From Litoditis marina (Eukaryota; Nematoda; Chromadorea; Rhabditida; Rhabditidae): a stretch of DNA of 64,000 nucleotides. Shown piece by piece: positions 1-11,279 of this stretch; within the stretch, counting starts at the first letter, position 1; each line of letters starts with the position of its first letter. Where the stretch lies: assembly GCA_964036275.1 (NCBI GenBank), contig OZ038433.1, positions 18,172,257-18,236,256 of the forward strand, read 5' to 3'. The translations under genes were made by a program, and so were the position numbers. The notes under the pieces are model-generated. The model saw nothing but the letters and a program-made list of their open reading frames with translations. It was not told the DNA's origin and did not search any database.

Positions 1-86
1 GTTCATGGTCAAATGCAAAGTCAAATTCCAATGTTGTACAATGTCCCCACCCGTTTAAGACCTGGCCACGATCTGCATTGAAACCT

Positions 87-210
87 GTCTGCCCATGGCA
101 AGCCCAAAAGTTGCCCATGACTTGACGACAAAATTTTTTTGGCAGTGCCCGGTACATGCCATGGGCACCCCTGCCCGAAAGCTGCCAGAAAACTGCCAGA
201 AAGTCACTGG
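87..210. repeat. TGCCC-rich interspersed repeat fragment
   Basis: GCCCATGGCA at 91-100 is mirrored by its reverse complement TGCCATGGGC at 157-166, and the stretch is full of TGCCC, TGCCAGAAA and GGCA motifs. The same motifs recur in a short hairpin near 6895-6953 (TGCCCGAAAAATGCCAG and GGCAAGCCATGGGCAG). It looks like a decayed inverted-repeat element. Bases 211-496 hold no gene that I can support. Confidence 0.4.
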
Positions 211-496
211 CCTGCCCAGAACACTTTTTTATCATAATATTATTGAAAACTAATTCAAAACAACAAGAACATAATATTTATGATCGCAAAAGACACTGAG
301 AATGGCAAAACATCAATAGGCTGAACAAAAAGCTCAGAATTCTGTCATAAACACAACTTGAATTACCAAAATGCATTATACGGCGATTACCAGAATTAAT
401 ATCTGTATAAAAACTGAAAACATACATAAAATCACAATAGAATTGATTGCTCACGTTCACTTACAACATCTCAGACAAAAAACACTATGAAAAACA

Positions 497-974
497 TGAA
501 CATACCCTTTCCCTCGAACCAGCTCTCTCTCCCTCTATCTGGAACCAACCCCCCCCCCCCCCCCCCTCTATCTCCCTCTACCTCGACCCAGCTCTCTCTC
601 TCTCTCTCTCTCTACCTGGAACCAACCCCCTCTCTCTCTCTCTCCCTCTACCTCGACCCAGCTCTCTCTCCCTCTACCTCGACCCAGCTCTCTCTCTCTC
701 TCTCTCTCTCTACCTGGAACCAACCCCCCCCTCTCTATCTCCCTCTACCTCGACCCAGCTCTCTCTCTCTACCTGGAGCCAACCCCCCCCCCCCCTCTCT
801 CCCTCTACCTCGACCCAGCTCTCTCTCTCTCTCTCTACCTGGAACCAACCCCCCTCTCTCTCTCCTCTACCTCGACCCAGCTCTCTCTCTCTCTCTCTAC
901 CTGGAAACCAACCCCCCCCCCCTTCTCTATCTCCCTCTACCTCGACCCAGCTCTCTCTCCCTCTACCTCGACCC

Positions 975-1012
<38 letters not shown>

Positions 1013-1335
1013 CTGGAACCAACCCCCCCCTCTCTATCTCCCTCTACCTCGACCCAGCTCTCTCTCCCTCTACCTCGACCCAGCTCTCTCTCTCTCTCTC
1101 TACCTGGAACCAACCCCCCCCCCCTCTCTATCTCCCTCTACCTCGACCCAGCTCTCTCTCTCTCTACCTGGAACCAACCCCCCCTCTCTCTCTCCCTCTA
1201 CCTCGACCCAGCTCTCTCTCTCTACCTGGAACCAACCCCCCTCTCTCTCTCCCTCTACCTCGACCCAGCTCTCTCTCTCTCTCTACCTGGAACCAACCCC
1301 CCCTCTCTCTCTCCCTCTACCTCGACCCAGCTCTC

Positions 1336-1394
<59 letters not shown>

Positions 1395-1550
1395 CTTGAA
1401 CCAACCCCCCCCCCTGCCCCCCTCTCTCTCCCTCTACCTCGACCTAGCTCTCACTCTTTCTCGAACCAGCTTTCTTTCTTTCTTTCTCCCTCACTCTCTC
1501 TCTCTACCCTATTCCAGCTCTCTCTCTCTCTCTCTCGCTCGCTCAACCCC
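497..1550. repeat. CT-rich compound minisatellite
   Basis: About 1 kb is built from two alternating modules separated by CT runs of variable length: an ACCTGGAACCAACCCC module seen about 12 times (for example near 612, 712, 1011, 1109, 1165, 1225, 1285) and a CTACCTCGACCCAG module seen about 15 times. Spacing is irregular, mostly 50-100 bp. Two long open frames across it (447-1571 and 487-1566) simply translate the repeat into Ser/Leu/Pro-rich peptide and are not genes. Strand asymmetry is extreme: the plus strand is almost all pyrimidine. Confidence 0.95.
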
Positions 1551-1870
1551 AATCAAACCACACTGACTTAAGAACAGCTAGAACGGGGAGGAAAACTAAA
1601 AAGTGAGGAAATAGGCTGTTATGCTAAAAAAACACAAACTGGAACAAAACACCAATCCGTGCCACACTGTCTGCTTTGATCTTGGAGAAGTCATTGAATT
1701 GCAGCCGGAATTTTCTTTGTACGATACGAATCTCAGAGCTGAAAATGGAATCATAAAATTTGGCAAACAGTTCCACTCTTTTTCAACCCATAGTCGTGAA
1801 TAAAGTACCTAGTGAAGATGAGCTCAAACGTCGGGCACGTTTCTCAACCCCAATCAAACCACACTGACTT
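1542..1870. repeat. 28-bp direct repeat flanking 273 bp
   Basis: An identical 28-base string starting CTCAACCCCAATCAAACC lies at 1542-1569 and again at 1843-1870. The segment between them holds a 60-codon open frame (1621-1803) that I do not recognise. It may be a tandem duplication scar or an insertion footprint at the edge of the minisatellite. Confidence 0.7.
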
Positions 1871-2043
1871 CACGTCAATTAGGCTCACAAAAGACTGTGT
1901 CAAAATCATCTAGAAATATACAATAACAGCGTGGGACTATTCTACTATTCAGTATTCAACAAGAAAGAGCCGGTTGAAGTGTAGCATAGCTTTATTGATA
2001 GAATGTGATGACTGTAGTGTCTCGAAAAAATCATACTCTCTAG

Positions 2044-2193
2044 CATACCCCAGACAGCAACTATTCTACAAAAAACGACTAATTTTCGAATCTAAAATCA
2101 TGAAACATCATGATTTTGCATCAAATTGAAATTCAGCTTGTTTTGCCCGGTTTGAGAACTGATCCACTATTCGGACAACTTTACTGGGGTATG
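2044..2193. mobile_element. MITE, family CATACmCCAG (hAT-like), decayed copy
   Basis: It begins CATACCCCAG and ends ACTGGGGTATG, with the family-typical ATTCGGACAACTTTACTGG near the right end. Better copies in the deadenylase introns carry 8-bp target duplications. No duplication is readable here, so this copy is old or rearranged. Confidence 0.6.
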
Positions 2194-2522
2194 AATTAGG
2201 CAATCAGACTTCAGCCAGTAAACTCTCATTGGATAACCCAGTGACCATAAAAACTTCGAGGCTGTCAGTATGAGAAATGATTTTTTGTTGACCATAAAAA
2301 CTTTCACACTTCCACTTGAACACACCCGTCAATACTCAGTGAGGAATGGCAATGAAGCATCTAATATCTAATGTCTAATATAGTATGTAGATCGACTTAA
2401 TACTTAATATGACGTTTCTTATTCCAAATCACATCAACTACAGAGAATTCGAACCGACTGTCAATGGTCCTTCTTTGATTGTTCAACTAGACAACTAGTA
2501 ATTATTCGAAATGCCATGTAAC

Positions 2523-2825
2523 TTAGGCAGGGTTCATACTTTTTGCTGCCAACTCCGGCAGCACCTGCTGCTGCCGCACCGCATTTCTCGAAATGCTGTT
2601 GCTGCCGAATTTGGCAGCAGCAGCATCGACCAAAACCAGCAAAAACTACTTTTCTACAACTACACTAACATTATGAACCGAAATAATATTAAAAACCAGC
2701 AATATTTAGATTTTAAGGAATATAAAGAACTAGTGACGCCATGTGCAGTTTGCTCGCTATCAAACTACAAAGCTGCACGAGTTGGCAGCATTTTGCTGCC
2801 GATATCGGCAGCAAACGCAGCTTGA
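2523..2825. mobile_element. GCTGCC-rich inverted-repeat element, copy 1
   Basis: It starts TTAGGCAGGGTTCATACT followed by repeated GCTGCC/GGCAGC blocks. The left end matches copy 2 at 9642. The internal block CAGTTTGCTCGC...GGCAGCA near 2745-2820 matches copy 3 at 12470-12540. This copy lacks the right terminus that copy 3 preserves (GTATGAACCCTGCCTAA). Confidence 0.75.
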
Positions 2826-2853
2826 TCGATAATCATGTTCTCACTCGACTCAC

Positions 2854-2955
2854 CTAGTTTAATTTTAAACTCCTCCAAACCAATCGATCCAGGATTCCAC
2901 CACGGAGCAGCAATGGTAGAGCTACCCAGCAGCTCAAACACTGGCACGAGCCTAT
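2854..2955 (-). CDS. Possible internal exon of an unidentified gene
   Basis: On the minus strand an acceptor TTACAG precedes an open 102-base stretch that closes at a consensus donor (CTAG/GTGAGT). It reads, after two leading bases, RLVPVFELLGSSTIAAPWW, then NPGSIGLEEFKIKL. The composition looks protein-like and both splice sites are good. No neighbouring exon in compatible phase was found: a second candidate at 3849-3895 does not join in frame. I do not recognise the family. It could be the relic of a gene cut off by the repeat next to it, or a chance open frame. Confidence 0.3.
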   Translation of the reverse strand: MGSCQCLSCWVALPLLLRGGILDRLVWRSLKLN

Positions 2956-4557
<1,602 letters not shown>

Positions 4558-5150
4558 GAGTAACTCCGATCAGTCCACACTATTCTAGTGTGGTGTGCAA
4601 AATCATTATCTTGTCCATTTTGAAGCAAGTGAAATATATCTAAAATGTTGTGAGACAGCAGCGCTGGAGAAGAAAGAAAACAAGAAATCGGATCCGAATG
4701 ATTCATTAGCAAATCTAAAACGATATGCTCAATTTTACACTATAGGACCCATTAACATAAAATTTCTATTAAAAACACTCCTTCAATTAATCTAGCAGTC
4801 ACTTAACGACGAGTCAACAAAAAAACAGTGCAAAACAAGGTAAACTACACAATGAATAAAAAATTGCATTTTTCGCGACAAGCGCGAGTTTGGCAAAACT
4901 CCAGAAAGGGCCTGACACGCAGGCAAGGCCAGTAAGGTCTCGTAGCGATTAGGTGGTACAGTATATTAGGAGAAGAGAAATATTTAGGTAGATTTTCTTA
5001 ATATTTTCTTTGCATTCCGGTGTTTTTCATCGTAGAAAGTGGTGAGTTTGTTTATTTCTTCTCTAGTTTTTGTTGGTTTTACGTTTGGAGTGTTGGAGGG
5101 CCTTCCCACCCACCCGTCTCGTGAAGAGGGTTGTGCAACATGTGCATTCT

Positions 5151-6414
5151 ATGTCTGTTTCAGCCAAGTTCAACGGTCAGATGGCCACTCTGAGGGCTTT
5201 GGCAGGCCACTCGGGGTTGGACCGAGAGCTGGAAACCTCGCGGCGGCTGTTGGGGAACACGCTGGCGAGGTCAACAAGGGAGACGTATGAAGCGGCTTCG
5301 AATCGGTTCGTCGCCTGGTCACGGGAATTCGAGCTGGATCAAGACCCGCCGTCGTTCGCACTGTATCTGGGTGAGCATATGTTGTTCTATCTGAAGACAT
5401 GGTTGTATGGGTCGATGTTTACATGGAATTCAATATCGTTTGTCTGCTAGTTAGATATTCCGCTTTGGGTGCCGCGAGCGCATGTCACCGCATGGAGTTT
5501 AACTAGGAATTCAGATGAGACGCCTGGACTTTATCATTTGTTTTTTGCAGCTCGTTTGGCAGAAGGAAAGAGCGCGGCTCTGCTGGCGGGTACCTTGTCG
5601 GCTTATCACTTTCACAAAAGTGATGTGTTCGAGAAGCACCCGAAGTGGCAGGAGCTGTGCTTCGCCCTGGTCCACGGCCATCGGAGAAGCTCTTCAGTCC
5701 GCTCTACGAAGGTAGCGTCACAGGCGGAGGCTGAGCAGCTCGTGGAGGTAGCCGCAAGGTTCCCGGCCTGGTCAGTCGAACGCAGAGCAAGGGCGGTTCG
5801 GCTGGTGTCGTTACTCTACGGCGGCCTTCTCCGAGTGAGCGAATCAGTCGCCGTCACGTGGGAAGACTGTACGGTGGTGGATCAAGAAGTCGCATTGACC
5901 ATTCAGGTGAGCAATTTCGCGTCGTAGGAAGTAGTTTTCCAGTTTTCTTGACGTTTGCAACCAGTCTTTGGCTATGTTAAACTCTCAAGCTAGGGGTCTC
6001 AAAAGGTAAGCTTTTGGTACTAATGTCGCTAGTCAGGGTCGATAGTTGTATGTCTATATTATTCAGAAGTCGAAGACGGACCAGTCGGGTGCAGGCGCCA
6101 GGGTAGCTTTCAAGCTACCACGGTCAGTCCTTCCAGCCTGGAAGCCGTCATCCGGCCGCATCCTGCCATCATCGGACGGGTCGGCATGGTCAACAGGAGC
6201 AGCCAACTCCGAGTTACGTCGGCTCTGCAAGGAAGCCGGGGTCCGCCGGCTGTCAGCACACGCCTTCCGAAGGGGAGGGGCAACGTCGGTAGCTGCGAAG
6301 GGAGTGCAGCCTCAGGTCCTACTGGCATTGGGCAGATGGAAGTCGGCCCAATCTACACTGCCGTACATCCGTCCGTCCGTTTCCACTCTGGCTAACAGCT
6401 CAGCCTGGGCTTAG
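5151..6414 (+). CDS. Tyrosine recombinase with two introns (mobile element)
   Basis: Exons 5151-5370, 5551-5906 and 6067-6414 join in frame (donors GTGAGC, acceptors TTTTTTGCAG and TATTATTCAG) to about 307 residues ending SAWA-stop. A start at 5181 (MATLRALAG) is an alternative, since TGTCTGTTTCAG ending at 5163 could be the acceptor of a 5'-UTR intron whose donor is GTGAGT at 5041. The N-terminal part (ARSTRETYEAASNRF, FALYLARLAEGKSAA across the first splice) matches the core-binding domain of phage-integrase-type recombinases. The catalytic set is visible: Arg in YGGLLRVSE, Lys in KSKTDQSG, HAFRRGG (H-x-x-R), GRWKS and the nucleophile Tyr in TLPYIRP. Known family role: cutting and rejoining DNA for transposition. 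Length fits a bare recombinase, without reverse transcriptase or a GCR1-type domain. The gene is much GC-richer than its flanks, suggesting a recent arrival. It could be a Crypton-like element or the YR remnant of a DIRS-like retroelement. Confidence 0.85.
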
Positions 6415-7170
6415 TTCTCGTCTCTGTGTGTTGCGCTGTGGTTACCTCTAGTATAAGTTTTTGTCCTAGCCTTCCTTCTTAACGGTTTTCGTTAATCTTT
6501 TTCCAGTTGTGTGTAGCGAAGGCCCAATCGCGCTTCGGCCCCGTTGGACCTTCTCTCGTTGCTGCCACCCTGTGTTAAGCTCATCTCTCACTACGTTGTC
6601 ACACCGTTCTATCGTTTCCCGTTCTATCGTTTTTGTTTTGTAATAAACTTTATATATTAGTTGTGTTTGTTTTTGCCTAGCCGTAGGGTCACGGCCTGCT
6701 GGTATTTTGACAGACTGGTAGCGAGGAGCGGAAAATGTGTTTGTCCCGACGAGAAGTTCGTGTAGAGAACGCTCGAGGAGGGTCAAATAAAAAGAATAAA
6801 TTCATCTGGAACAAATTTTTTATTGCCCTACGTGCGCCTCCGCGAAACGCGGTTAAACAGCGTACGCCGCGCATCGGACATGCGTTGGGAGTAATTTGCC
6901 CGAAAAATGCCAGAAATTTCTCAACTTTTTGGCAAGCCATGGGCAGCAAGCTCTCAGAGATGTTCGCGATTTTTCAGAGGTTTGGGTGGAAAGGGGCGGG
7001 GGTTCTAGTACCACAAAGAAACAGAGAAGGCGTTTTTCTACCGGATGTTCTAGCGAACGGGCTCGGTTAGGTCGAGGGTCGCCGCTCGAATGCGCACAGT
7101 TGTCCCTGGGGTGATTAATCCAAGAAGTGAAACCTATTCCAATTTCAATCGCAATAATGCCTCGAACTGT
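6415..7170. other. Recombinase 3' flank, probably element-derived
   Basis: This is GC-rich, like the recombinase. TTTTGACA then GACTGGTAGCGAGGAGCG near 6705-6731 looks like an LTR end plus a tRNA primer-binding site, and the open frame that follows (6735-7070) begins with ATG. It has no domain I recognise. A TGCCC/GGCA hairpin lies near 6895-6953. If this is retroelement sequence, the recombinase may be the last gene of a DIRS- or Ngaro-type unit whose other genes are gone. Confidence 0.3.
6642..6647 (+). promoter_or_regulatory. Likely polyadenylation signal of the recombinase gene
   Basis: AATAAA lies about 230 bp past the recombinase stop codon, in a T-rich stretch followed by TTTATATATTAG. 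It is the first such hexamer downstream of the gene. Confidence 0.5.
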
Positions 7171-7176
7171 TTTCAG

Positions 7177-7250
7177 GGTTGCCGGGTGGTCAAGTGGCTA
7201 GAGTTCCGCTGTCGCTCCACTGACCCTGGTGCCATCCCTGCCGGGTATCT
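7177..7250 (+). repeat. tRNA-derived (SINE-like) head
   Basis: GCCGGGTGGTCAAGTGGCTAGAG contains a good pol III A box (TGGTCAAGTGG). About 40 bp on, GGTGCCATCCC sits where a B box should be, but is degraded. No cloverleaf can be closed, so this is a tRNA-derived repeat rather than a tRNA gene. Confidence 0.4.
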
Positions 7251-7257
7251 GTCTGCA

Positions 7258-7381
7258 GAGTACGTATGCTAGAAGATCCCGACATCCCATCCTGCGTCTC
7301 TCGCTCTGCGTCACTATTTCTCGTCTCTTACATCCCGGCGGGATGTGAGAGCGGGGCCGGGATCTTTTAGCATACGTACTC
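7258..7381. repeat. Perfect-ended hairpin
   Basis: GAGTACGTATGCTAGAAGATCCCG at 7258-7281 pairs with its near-exact reverse complement at 7359-7381. Inside, CATCCC and GGGATG form a second, smaller stem. Confidence 0.8.
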
Positions 7382-7394
7382 CTGGTGGACCGCA

Positions 7395-8228
7395 CTCTGA
7401 ACTCCCTGGGACTGGGACGTCGTAGCAGTCGACCGTCCGGGACGCGATGTTTACGCGTCCCAGACGGTTTGACTGCTACGGTCCCAGACGGTTAGTCAGG
7501 ATCAGCCGGGCCAGCGCGGCCCCAGACCATTCCGAAATTTAATTGATTAATAATATTACTGATTCACTCCGAATTATTGAGAAAAGATGAGATTATTGCT
7601 CAACTTTCAATGCTAATTCTTTTTGAAAAAAATACACTTTTTTCAAATGAATATGCACAAGCATGTTTAACGGCCAATTCACTGGAGAACCAGGTCCTTC
7701 CCGAACCGAATTGCGAACCAGTCACTGGAGAACCGAACCGAACCGACCGAGCCAACTTTTGAACCGACCGGTTCTCCAGTGAATGCTTCGAACCGAACCG
7801 GGATAGAGTCATTTTACCTTGTCTACGACTTGCTTGTTCAACTCATGAAAATGTCGGTTCGGTTCGAAGCATTCACTGGAGAACCGGTCGGTTCAAAAGT
7901 TGGTTCGGTTCAGTTGGTTCGGTTCTCCAGTGACCGGTTCGCGGTTTGGTTCGGGAAGGACCCGGTTCTCCAGTGAATTCGCCATGTTTAACCTAGCTCG
8001 AATGAACTAAATTGGCTGAGATTGCGCAGAGTGGCACCTCTAGCACGTACGTATCTAATTCTGGCCGGACCGCTGATTACTTCACGAGTGGCGATCCAGC
8101 TATCATTGCGAGTGCAACGACGTCTGCTACGTTGAGTAATTTGACTCGAACGTCGTCTGCTACCAAGCTAAAATGCGGTTTTTTTTTTGCGTGACTGCTA
8201 CGACGTCCCAGTCCCAGGGAGTTCAGAG
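7395..8228. mobile_element. 834-bp element with 36-bp perfect terminal inverted repeats
   Basis: Bases 7395-7430 (starting CTCTGAACTCCCTGGGAC) are the exact reverse complement of 8193-8228. Between them lie GTCCCAGACGG repeats near 7458-7495 and the fold-back element at 7672-7983, which is inserted in it. No transposase frame is visible, so it is non-autonomous. Sequence just past the right end (GAGCTGTCAATATAGCTCGCCCATGC) recurs in part near 13905-13935. Confidence 0.75.
7672..7983. mobile_element. Fold-back element copy 1, 9-bp target duplication
   Basis: This 312-bp near-complete palindrome starts GGCCAATTCACTGGAGAACC and ends GGTTCTCCAGTGAATTCGCC. CACTGGAGAACC or its complement recurs internally (near 7725, 7770, 7873, 7929). 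It is flanked on both sides by ATGTTTAAC (7663-7671 and 7984-7992). A 9-bp duplication with long palindromic arms fits a Mutator-like non-autonomous element. Confidence 0.9.
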
Positions 8229-8975
8229 CATGAGCTGTCAATATAGCTCGCCCATGCATATCTCCACCCTCTAACGAACGGACAGTCTTGCCACGGTTAA
8301 TAATGATCATGTGTATTGAACAATTAGGATTAAGTGACAAACGGATGAAATAAGGCGTACACAAATTTATAATTTTGGGCTTAAAAAACCAATACCTTCA
8401 ATTCCAGTTTCAATCCCTCCACTACCCTACTTGTCCTATTGGCCTATTGCTCACGGAAACCTATACTCTGATTCACGCGCCCATCACCCTCCACAGTAAG
8501 CGAGAGATTATTCAAATGTTTTTTTTCGACGATTCGTGGAAAAAAAAACCACTTTTCACAATTAAAAATATGCCTGTACTAAACTATCAGTCTGATGTTC
8601 TGAAGGATTGGCCTCTAAACATCGGAATGTCCTCATTACATGTTACTATCCTTTAGTTCGTTTCATTCCCACTGAGATTTATTGGCATAGTGCCAAGATT
8701 TTCGAATACCTCTTTCTTAGAGAAAGCATGAGTATTCTGACGACATTTTTCGTTCACGTGTTCTCATGAAGTGGAACAACCGAAAACAGAGATTTGCGGT
8801 TTTTTGAACTACAAGAAATTGGTGAGAAAAAATTTCTCACTCGGTTTGGTTTTCAGTTTAAATAAATACTTGCGAATGTCTTTGCTATAGGCTTGAAATT
8901 GTAACGAAATGCAGTCATTAAAAGTTTGAAAGCGTACTGTAGGAGTTCTTGAAAGACTGGTGCCGACTATACCTA
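8229..8975. other. AT-rich spacer, no supportable gene
   Basis: A 93-codon open frame at 8375-8656 has no recognisable feature. The first 120 bp resemble the stretch at 17913-18030 (CCCATGCRTATC..., later TGTGTA-TGAACAAT and AAGTGA), so they are part of a dispersed repeat. Confidence 0.4.
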
Positions 8976-9289
8976 GGCCAATTCACTGGAGAACCAGGTC
9001 CTTCCCGAACCGAATCGCGAACCAGTCACTGGAGAACCGAACCGAACCCACCGAACCGTTGTTTGGAACCGACCGGTTCTCCAGTGAATGCTTCGAACCG
9101 AACCGGGATAGACTCATTTTACCTTGTCTACGACTTGCTTGTTTAATTCATGATTAATGTCGGTTCGGTTCGAAGCATTCACTGGAGAACCGGTCGGTTC
9201 AAAAGTCGGTTCGGTTCAGTTGGTTCGGTTCTCCAGTGACCGGTTCGCGGTTTGGTTCGGGAAGGACCCGGTTCTCCAGTGAATTCGCC
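8976..9289. mobile_element. Fold-back element copy 2
   Basis: It is almost identical to the copy at 7672-7983, from GGCCAATTC to GAATTCGCC. ACTATACCTA directly precedes it (8966-8975) and recurs at 9292-9301, two bases past the right end, so the target duplication is visible with a small offset. A short fragment of the same family (GTTCGAAGCATTCACTGG) lies at 10033-10050. Confidence 0.88.
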
Positions 9290-9641
9290 CTACTATACCT
9301 AATACTAAGAAGAATCTAGCAGCTGGCAGGAGTGAGAACAAACGCAGTAGTATCACATTCAGTGGACTCCGATCGATGTACCAATCTATATAAAACGATG
9401 TAAAGTTGATTCAAATCTTCTTTATTGGCCGTCGTTGTATATAACAGTTTTTTTGCAAACAAATGTGCATGTTTTACGTTTTCGGTTATACCAGAAAATC
9501 GTGCAGGATTCAAGTTGTGTTGTCTATAAGAGTTCAAATATTGAGAAATCAAATACCATGTACGACAATTCTTTTTGTAGAAGACCTTCGCTTGTTTTAT
9601 TCCAATTTCAAGTGGTTTGAGTGAGCGAGGTTAGTTTAAAC

Positions 9642-9795
9642 TTAGGCAGGGTTCATACTTTTTGCTGCCAACTCTGGCAGCAGCAGCAGTCGCTGCCAAG
9701 CATTTGGGCAGCGTTGCCGAAATGTTGTTGCTGCCGGAGTTGGCAGCACAAAGTGGCGACAAGAAAGTATGAACGCATTTTGCTGCTCAGATTTT
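9642..9795. mobile_element. GCTGCC-rich inverted-repeat element, copy 2 (left part)
   Basis: TTAGGCAGGGTTCATACT then GCTGCCAACTC is shared with copy 1 at 2523. GGCAGC/GCTGCC blocks continue to about 9750 and AAGTATGAACGCA follows. The right part is missing. Confidence 0.75.
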
Positions 9796-10176
9796 TTGTT
9801 CTCAAAAATTTCATATTTAGCTACTTTTTTTAATTGTAATATTTTATAAACCGCTTACATTATAATATTTTTTGAAAACGCCGGATGGATTTAATTTTTT
9901 TAAACGACATAGAATAATGCATCTATCCTAAGTGCAGGCGATGCGACATGCGACTAAAATTGATGACATTCGGCAGTATCATTCGGCAGTAAACAAATCG
10001 TAAACAAGGTAAAATGAGTGGATCGCGGTTCGGTTCGAAGCATTCACTGGAGAACCTGAAAATTTAGAAGAGGGGGGGGGTCAAAGTTCAACTTCGACAT
10101 TTACTATTCAGAAAGGTGGGGGGTAAAAAGTCAATGTTTCCGAAACTGCTTTCCATGGGGAGCGGTAGATCCATTA

Positions 10177-10504
10177 AAAAAAGTGGGGGACCAGGAAGTG
10201 TGTGAGTTCTGTTCGGTTTCACTGTTTTCTGCAAAAAGTGAACAAAACGATGTTGTGAATGAGTGTGCAACAAAAATTGAACAATACATTTGTTTGCACA
10301 ACGGTTCACAAAAAAACAATCACAAAAAAAATGTTAGCGTGAAAATGCATAGTGGATTCACATACGCACGTTGTGAACCGTTGTGCAAACACATGTATTG
10401 TTCAATTTTTGTTGCACACTCATTCACAACATCGTATTGTTCCCTTTTTGCAGAAAACGGTGAAACCGAACAGAACTCACACACTTTCTGGCCCCCCACT
10501 TTTT
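10177..10504. mobile_element. 328-bp hairpin element
   Basis: The two halves are reverse complements for roughly 130 bp each. Left landmarks AAAAGTGGGGG, GTTCGGTTTCACTG, CAAAAATTGAACAATACA are mirrored by TGTATTGTTCAATTTTTG, CGGTGAAACCGAACAGAA, CCCCCCACTTTT. The open frames on both strands (10088-10570) are products of this palindrome. The end AAAAAGTGGGGG resembles the ends of the 530-bp palindromes at 21203 and 26766. Confidence 0.85.
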
Positions 10505-10754
10505 ACGAATTGTTCTCTTTTTGCTAGTTGTACCAGTACAACCACTCCTAGATTAGAACAACAACAATGAATTATGGAAAATGGTGACTATCAAACATCC
10601 TGATATCTGGCCGAAGTTTCGAGTTTTGCAACGGCGTGGTCCTGGTTTCTCAAATTAATAGGCGAACTGAAACAAAAACAGCCTTTTTCCACTTCGCTCA
10701 TTAAAATCTGAGCTTTCTGATGAATCTGAGTCATTATAGTACAAAGACAGTCTT

Positions 10755-11240
10755 TTTCAATTGGCGCCACCAGACGACGCCAGAGTTCGGCGCCTAATGT
10801 TAACCATGGTACCACAAATCTGAAAATGCTGGAACTCACTGTTTCAACCTCTAATGCACGATTTCGGATCATTTCACTCATGGGATCCCATATTTTTCGC
10901 AGCTTGGCGCCATTTGGCGCCCGCTCCAGGCGTCATGAGCAACGAGACATCGCCAAACTTTCGGCGCCGAGCTATGTTCGGGGTTCACACACGTGTGCCA
11001 AAATTTAGCCAATTCGGTTTAGTGGTTTTTTCAAACCTATGCGGACACCGGACGGGAGACGAGGGACGATGGATATTTTCATAACCGACAGTTTTCACAG
11101 CTTTTTTACCCAAAATTGACCGCGAAAAAAATCTTCTGACCCATTATTTATGGGGATTTAAATTTGAAAACGCTGATTTCTCATCGCAAACCCCGATTTC
11201 CAATGTTGGCGCCAACTGGCGCCTAGAATAGGCGCCGCTG
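10755..11240. repeat. GGCGCC-rich interspersed repeat
   Basis: It contains repeated TTGGCGCC/GGCGCC words. The block CCAAACTTTCGGCGCCGA followed by GGGGTTCACACA and AATTYGGTT (10950-11025) recurs at 12225-12295. It is probably one element interrupted by the repeat at 11280-11945, since GGCGCC words resume at 12038-12070. Confidence 0.6.
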
Positions 11241-11279
11241 GTAATGTGGTGAATTATCAACCAACATAGGTAGTTGGAC

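Noticed and set aside
447..1571. Two overlapping ~360-codon open frames
   Set aside because: They translate the CT-rich minisatellite into Ser/Leu/Pro repeats and exist in two frames at once.
10088..10570. Open frames on both strands
   Set aside because: They arise from the 328-bp palindrome, and the peptides mirror each other.
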